In this document: positions 58,288 through 64,000 of the stretch, piece after piece
Position numbering within the stretch: the first letter of the stretch is position 1
Layout: each line of letters starts with the position of its first letter
NCBI GenBank assembly: GCA_033060915.1
Contig: CM065377.1
Location: 54,225,183 to 54,289,182, forward strand
Reading direction: 5' to 3'
Source of the DNA: Euryodendron excelsum
Taxonomy: Eukaryota; Streptophyta; Magnoliopsida; Ericales; Pentaphylacaceae
DNA length: 64,000 bases
Notes under the pieces: generated by a model
The model's input: only the letters and a program-made list of their open reading frames with translations
Databases searched by the model: none
What the model was told of the DNA's origin: nothing
Translations under genes and position numbers: made by a program

Positions 58288-58598
58288 CAGGGGCGAAGCT
58301 AATCAGGGGCCAAGGGGGCCATGGTCCCTCCCTAATGTTTGAAAATATCACTATGTTTAATATAAATCACAGCCATATATTTTTATACACTTAAATGGTC
58401 CTCCTGATGTTTAAACAACCCATTATACAGATCAAAGTCTAAAAAATTTTACATAATAAAATAGTCATCTCCCTGGACAACTCATATTTTGGCCTATTTT
58501 TACTTGTCATGGGACCTCATTATTTTACTTTGTTTTGCCTGTAGCCTAATGCCCATACTTATCCGTTCCGAACTAATAAAGATTTAGGACAAAATTTG

Positions 58599-58633
<35 letters not shown>

Positions 58634-58976
58634 ATTCTCTTAGTTTTAGCGAGAATACAATGGCGTGTGCATTTTAAGTCATTAATGTTAATACTAAATT
58701 TTAGATTTTGTTGAGACTTGTTCGTATGAAACAAAATCATTAACATTTTGTTTGTGTAAATTGAAATGTCTTCAAGTACCACTTTGATTAATAGATTATT
58801 TGATATGTTATTAAAAATAACTTTTTAGTGGTACTTTGCTACCATAAATTAATTAAAATTGGAATGTATGTATTTTTTTTATTTTCGTATGTTAAATCTA
58901 ACCTATATTATTAGTCGTATTTTTCTTGTGGATCTGTTATTGGCCCCTCGAAGATGAATTTCTGACTTCGTTCTTG
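58288..58976. mobile_element. MITE-like element (CAGGGGCGAAGC end)
   Basis: Left end CAGGGGCGAAGCTAATCAGG; complement of the right end CAAGAACGAAGTCAGAAATT. A GGGGCC-containing motif also lies inside each end. Such ends mark a common plant MITE group. Includes an (AT)n run at 58602-58631. Confidence 0.6.
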
Positions 58977-58980
58977 ATTA

Positions 58981-59488
58981 AGGATGGCAATGGAACGGGT
59001 TTGGTACGGATTTGGCTAAATCTTATCCTGCCGTTAATAGGAAAACTCCACCCCACACCCCGTATAAAGTAGGTTAAAATAGGTTTACCCCATATAAAGT
59101 TTTAAAACAAAAATAAATCTCTAAAAATAAAAAATAATACAAATTATACTAAATCTAACACAATATAAAATTAAAAAAGAAAGAGACTTAAATCTAAGAA
59201 TACATGTAGTAACATTAGAATCCTAATGTTTACTTATATACTAAGAATATTTTGTATAATTAAATATAATATAACTATTTAGGGCTTTCATAATATAATA
59301 GGAGCGGGTTCGGGATTGAGTGACCTAATTCCTACTCTGTCCCAAACTCGTAACGAATTTTATTTTCTTTCTCATAACCGCCGCCCCGCCCCTCTAAAAA
59401 AAAAACTCCTTTATTCATACCCCAAATCCTTTCTATTAGGAACGGAATAAAGCGAGATTCAAATTTTTTGGGTTCAATTGTCATCCCT
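58981..59488. mobile_element. hAT-like MITE (AGGATGGCAA end), related to 20060-20606
   Basis: Left end AGGATGGCAATGGAACGGGT; complement of the right end AGGGATGACAATTGAACCC. The same terminal motif and CCCC/GGGG-rich subterminal text occur in the copy at 20060. It directly abuts the preceding element. Confidence 0.65.
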
Positions 59489-59632
59489 TTCCTTGATGGA
59501 AGTAATCACGTAGCTATTAGAAAAAAAAAAAACTCCTATTAATCAAACACTAGAAAGTAAGCTTTGATAATTCTTCAAACAACACAAAGATTCAGAAATC
59601 ATCATCTGGTACTAACATTAATAGCTGTGGAC

Positions 59633-59690
59633 ATACCCATTGAAAGTGTTCGGTTATGAAAATAATGAGAAGACACTTAATGGGTATGCC
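59633..59690. repeat. Short hairpin
   Basis: CATACCCATTGAAAGTGT and ACACTTAATGGGTATG pair over about 16 bp around a loop of about 24 nt. Confidence 0.55.
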
Positions 59691-59795
59691 TATTAAAGTG
59701 CATGCAGTGCATACATTCCAATCTTCATAACCGAACCAAATAAAAGAATTTAACTTCTTGCACTTTATTGAGACTCACCAAACCACAAGGTTCGA

Positions 59796-60344
59796 TAAGT
59801 TTAAGGGCTAATTACATTTTGTATTTTTGTACTTTATACCAAATCTTACTTCAAAATTTTTATTTTTAATTGTGACAATTAAATTCTTACACTTTTAATA
59901 TGTTGTAATGTCAACCTTTTACAAAATTTTGGTTAGAAAATAGATGGAAAAAAAAATTGCATATGGCAAGCATGCTACCTTTTTTAAGGGACAAATATGT
60001 AAAATTATGCTTCTTCGTAAAGTCTACTGCAAATTTCTCTCAAATCACTATAAAAATCAGGAGTGTAATCAAATTTGTGATTTACATAGTGTGATTAGGT
60101 TTTATGTAAAAACTCTCAATGTGAGTCTTTGGAATGAAAAATAGTTGAATTATACATATTTGTCTCCTTAAAAAAATGCCATGTGGTTATTACATGTGAA
60201 TCTTCTATCCATTTTTCAAACAAAAGATTGAAATTGCAATAATTAGAAGTGCAATGGCTTAATTGCTACAATTAAGAGTGAAAATCCTGAAATAAGATTT
60301 GTTGTAAAGTGTAAGAGTACAAAATATAATTAACCTTAAGTTTA
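59796..60344. mobile_element. MULE-type MITE with perfect 9-bp target duplication
   Basis: TAAGTTTAA occurs at 59796-59804 and 60336-60344. The ends GGGCTAATTACATTTTGTAT and the complement AGGTTAATTATATTTTGTAC are inverted, and the similarity runs on through CACTTTAxAxCAAATCTTA. The frame at 59944-60144 is not a gene. Confidence 0.85.
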
Positions 60345-60407
60345 ACAGACATACCCATTGAAGATTCCACGATTTCAAGATTTCAGACCACGCTTGCTAT
60401 TAGAATG

Positions 60408-63400
60408 ATCTATGCTACGTCCCGTAACCCGGCCTAAGCAGATTTAGGATACATAACCGGCCAGTAGCAAGGCTACTTAAGGTCGCGCTATATAAACCGG
60501 TTGAATACCTACGCATTAATTATTTAAAATGATATGTAGTTGCAGAAATAGGATTTTATAAACGTAAAATAAAGCGTGTCATACATAATAAAGTTGTGTT
60601 TAATTTCCAAAACATAAACATACATACGGGCCTAAGGCAAGACTATCACAAATGTATACCATTATAAGGTTACAAAACATTAAGGGTCTACCCCAATATC
60701 ATTACATAACATAAGGCCCGTGGGCCGCCGTCTAAATATCCACATAATGGGCTTCCCTCTAAAGCCTCCCAGTTTAGTTATCTGAAAATATTTTTAGAAA
60801 ATATAAACTAATGTTTAGTAAATAACAATGATGCACAAGCATAAAATACCATGGACTAACAATTCTATTTAATGTACATGACAATAGAGGTACATTTATG
60901 CATATTTAAAAACACAGGTGGCATAAGCTTTCGTATTAAAACATTTCATCATTTCTAAAACATAATGTTGAAAAAGAAAGGCATGCATGTCGTAACATGA
61001 TGTCATAGAGCATAACATAGTTTGTCATGAACGTAACATGTCATAAACTTGTAAGAGTATATCTTAGCTAGTCATATAATATTAGACACATCAAATATTG
61101 TTGTTCTCGAAAATGTATAAAGCGTAGATTTGAAAACATAGATAGTATAAGCATCATATTGAACCAGTATATCGTAAGCTTTCACAATGAAACATTATAA
61201 CATTTTGAACATAGTATCATAGGAGTGAGATGCAAATTGTAACATGATCACTTAAGGTATGATGTAGCTTGTCATAAGCATAATATGGCATGATACTGTA
61301 AGCCATACCATAATATCTTAAAAAGGAGGGATACACCATACATTAATACTTGTGGAAACATATATAACTTGTCGTTAAACATTTGAACAAATCATATTTC
61401 TCGTTCTAGAACATTAGTGTGTCATGTCTTTACATCAAAGTTAGACTCTGCATTAGTAACCTTAAAGGTCACACATAGAGCTTTTTAGGCCAACATTAGA
61501 GCTAGGCTCCACATTAGTAACCTTAAAAGTCACGCATAGGGCTCTTTAGGCCAACATAATAACCACAAAGATCACGCATAGAGCTCTTTAGGCCAACATT
61601 GTAACCACAAAAGTCACCCATAGGGCTCTTTAGGCTAGTCATGAGAGTTAGGCTCAGTCATTAATAACTACATTCAGTTCATTAGTAACATAGAGTGCTT
61701 TAGGCCAATCATGAGAGCAAGGCTCAATCATGAGAGTTACACCCAGTTCATTAGCAACATAGAATGCTTTAGGCCAATCATAAGAGTAGAGCTCAATCAT
61801 GAGAACTAGGCTCAGTCACTAAGAGCTACGCTCAATTCATTAGCAACCATAAAGGTCACACATAGGCTCTTTAAGCCAATCATAAGAGATAGGCTCAGTT
61901 ATAGTAACTACAAAGGTCACACATAAGCTCTTTAAGTCAAGGGACGTCCCCCAACATAGCAATAGATTATTTCACGTTCCCTACCGTAAGACCATCGTTG
62001 CTAATTTAAGGTCTTGCCACGAAAGACCTCTAGTTGGCACTGTAGATTAAAAATCTTGCATCTCTTTCATGTAAACATTCTAGTCTATGGATTTCAATTC
62101 ATAACATAAGTATAACTTGCATGCATTTAAAAGTATGACATTTATAATTGAGTATAAACATTAATGCATTGAAAACATATGAAAAACATTGCATGATATG
62201 GAGTTGAACTTAAAACATTTGGAAAGTAATAAGGTTTTAGTCGTAACATATCGTTACTCACCTTTAACCTTGAGGATTGGAGTTAAAAAAACATATTTCT
62301 CTACATAGAGTACATAGAAGTATCAAACACAATACTCCAATACAAAACAAGAACATAAAAGTTGAAGTTTAAAACATTGATCCCTTAATACCGATTCATT
62401 CAATGCATCTCATTCTTATCAGAAAAATTAGACTACATTCTAGGTCAATTTCACTTGAAAATAGGCTTAAAGACCTTTAATTTGATAGGTCATGGATCAA
62501 AAATACATTTTGGATGAAGAAGTTATGTCCCATGAAAAATGAACTAAAATTCTAAAGAACAATATTACTGATAGAAATTTTGAGTCAACTTTAAAATTCA
62601 ATATCTCATAATCTAATTAGAGTACCAATTTTATATGGGTACAAAGGTCTATGAGTTTACTTTTCAATGCTTCAAACGATGCGTTAATTAAAGTTTTCTA
62701 GAGCAAGTTATGCCCGTTTTACTTGAAATGACCAATCCACTGTTGGAACGATAGGCTAAACAAGACTCTGTTTAGCCTCTGACAATTGGAACGACCCTCA
62801 TAGCCATTGGAACGATAGGCAAAAGTGAAAAATGCAAGTCTTTGGCCATTCCAATGGTCTAATAGCCGTTCCAATAACCAGAGCACCTGCATATAGCCGG
62901 GGAGTGTTCTCCAAGCCTTAGATTTCTAAATCCAAACTCTACCAATGCTTTTAGGGTTCAAAGATTGACCCAAAAAGATTAAAATATCTCAAAATGAAGC
63001 TAAACTAACAAGTAAATCAAAGAGATCTAGGGTTTGAATCTTCAAACTCAACATACACAAATTTGGGAGTTTTCCACCCCAATCTCAAATACACCTCAAT
63101 AAGCTTACAAGCTCCCTAAATCTAGCTAATTGAGACTCAAAAGAATCATCCAACACAACTATAACACATATATATACATGCTCATACAAGGGTTGGTGAA
63201 ATTTTACCTTCTTCCAAACTCCCTCAAGCTTCATCAATGATGGTTTCTAGCTTGGGTTGAGATTTTCAAGCTTCTTCTTGACATCTCCTCTTGATCTTCC
63301 CTTTTGATTCCTTTCTTTTTTTCCTTCTCTTCTTCTTCTCTCCCTTTTGTTCATTCTCTTTTCTTTTCTTCCCTCAACTAAAAGTGTGTGTGGGTGTGTG

Positions 63401-63580
63401 TGTGGGTGTAAAATTAAGAGACAATCATGAGAATTAATCCCATATGTCTCATACATAAGGCATAAGTTACAACATGCATTACCATTGATCATTTTGAACC
63501 AATGGCATATTAAAATAAATACAGAATTTAAAAAATTCACATTAAATCAGATAATAGAGGTTTCGAGATATTACAATCTA
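60408..63580 (+). mobile_element. Solo LTR of 3.16 kb, with 5-bp target duplications
   Basis: ATCTA flanks both ends (60408-60412, 63576-63580). The LTR itself (60413-63575) begins TGCTACGTCCCGTAACCCGG and ends GAGATATTACA, with the standard TG...CA boundaries. No gag, pol or integrase sequence is seen, so the internal region was lost by recombination between the two LTRs. The family is also present as a fragment at 36125-37018, whose TGTCACGCCCC start is probably closer to the consensus. The class (Ty3/gypsy is likely for so long an LTR) cannot be decided without the internal part. Confidence 0.87.
61440..61935. repeat. Minisatellite inside the solo LTR
   Basis: Irregular tandem units combine AAAGGTCAC(A/G)CATAG, GCTCTTTAGGCCAA(T/C), CATGAGAGxxAGGCTCA and TTCATTAGxAAC. 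At least eight copies are shuffled. The fragment at 36.8 kb has only one or two units. Confidence 0.75.
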
Positions 63581-64000
63581 AATTCTTTTATTTGGTTTGG
63601 TTATGAAAATAATGAAAAGAAAATGAACAAATATTTGTCACTAATATCTTCTTCTTTTTTTCCTGCTTATTCATGTAAAACTGAATATTTATAAGTGTTA
63701 GAGATTTATACTAAAAGATATATTTTATGTAATGGTTTTAGTATTTATTAATAATTTAATTATTTTATTTTAAATGAGAATCTGGATGAGCACTATTTAC
63801 CTTGCATTAATTATTTAAGAAAAATGTTATTCTTCGAGAAAATTTATACAAAAAATTTAACCAGACTACGATGTATGCTTGACATGGCAACTATGTGACG
63901 AAAGGTAAATAAACAAAAATGCCCTTTTTAGTTTAGTTCCAACTCCATTTTGTCGACGACATTATTGCACCACCGAAGCGAATACCCAATCATGGTGTCA
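63581..64000. other. Intergenic, nothing recognised beyond MITE text
   Basis: 63823-63870 resembles the dispersed ATTCTTC...TTTATACAAAAAATTT family. The stretch GGTT(T/C)GGTTATGAA near 63595 is the inverse of text at 59725-59750. No gene. Confidence 0.3.

Noticed and set aside
61440..61935. Regularly repeated short units that might suggest a CRISPR array
   Set aside because: Units are shuffled, imperfect, lack unique spacers, and lie inside a plant LTR.

Overview
This is a plant nuclear window, most likely from a eudicot. The genes carry GT-AG introns, the intergenic DNA is AT-rich, and the repeats are plant types: MULE, CACTA and hAT transposons, an L1-type LINE whose ORF1 carries an RRM, tRNA-derived SINEs, many MITEs and a solo LTR. 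I cannot name the species. I recognise three intact-looking host genes and one broken or partial one. More than half of the window is transposon or transposon-derived.

Layout. 1-2225: the last two exons of a GDSL esterase/lipase with a frameshift. 4.0-5.6 kb: a 5'-truncated LINE. 7249-10705: a complete five-exon GDSL esterase/lipase of 365 aa, tandem to the first, with a MITE upstream and foldback elements in its introns. 13157-14797 (minus): a single-exon 546-aa multi-pass membrane protein of the ferric-reductase-like/TmpB-like type. 15-17.6 kb: MITE and SINE remnants. 17.6-53.4 kb: a mosaic of duplicated non-coding blocks split by later insertions. 53.7-55.2 kb (minus): a two-exon class-3 lipase of the phospholipase A1-II type. 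57.5-60.3 kb: a chain of MITEs. 60.4-63.6 kb: a 3.16-kb solo LTR.

The most interesting object is a Mutator-like element at 22148-32453. It has terminal inverted repeats of about 105 bp and six imperfect palindromes of the AAAACGCA...TGCGTTTT type inside each end. On one strand it carries a MURA-like transposase (24747-27664) and a spliced plant mobile domain (PMD) gene (28171-30972). Both are decayed. The MULE sits inside a hAT-like element (21994-33169) flanked by an 8-bp target duplication. The paralogous block near 46.2 kb preserves the empty site, so the insertion order can be read directly.

A second notable object is a CACTA element (48228-51993, 3-bp target duplication CTA) that has captured two neighbouring exons of a vacuolar H+-ATPase subunit a gene, with the intron between them.

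The host genes do not form a pathway. Two GDSL hydrolases, one membrane protein and one cytosolic lipase lie in a transposon-rich neighbourhood. Premature stops in the LINE, PMD and captured V-ATPase sequences fit C:G to T:A transitions, as expected from deamination of methylated cytosine in silenced repeats.
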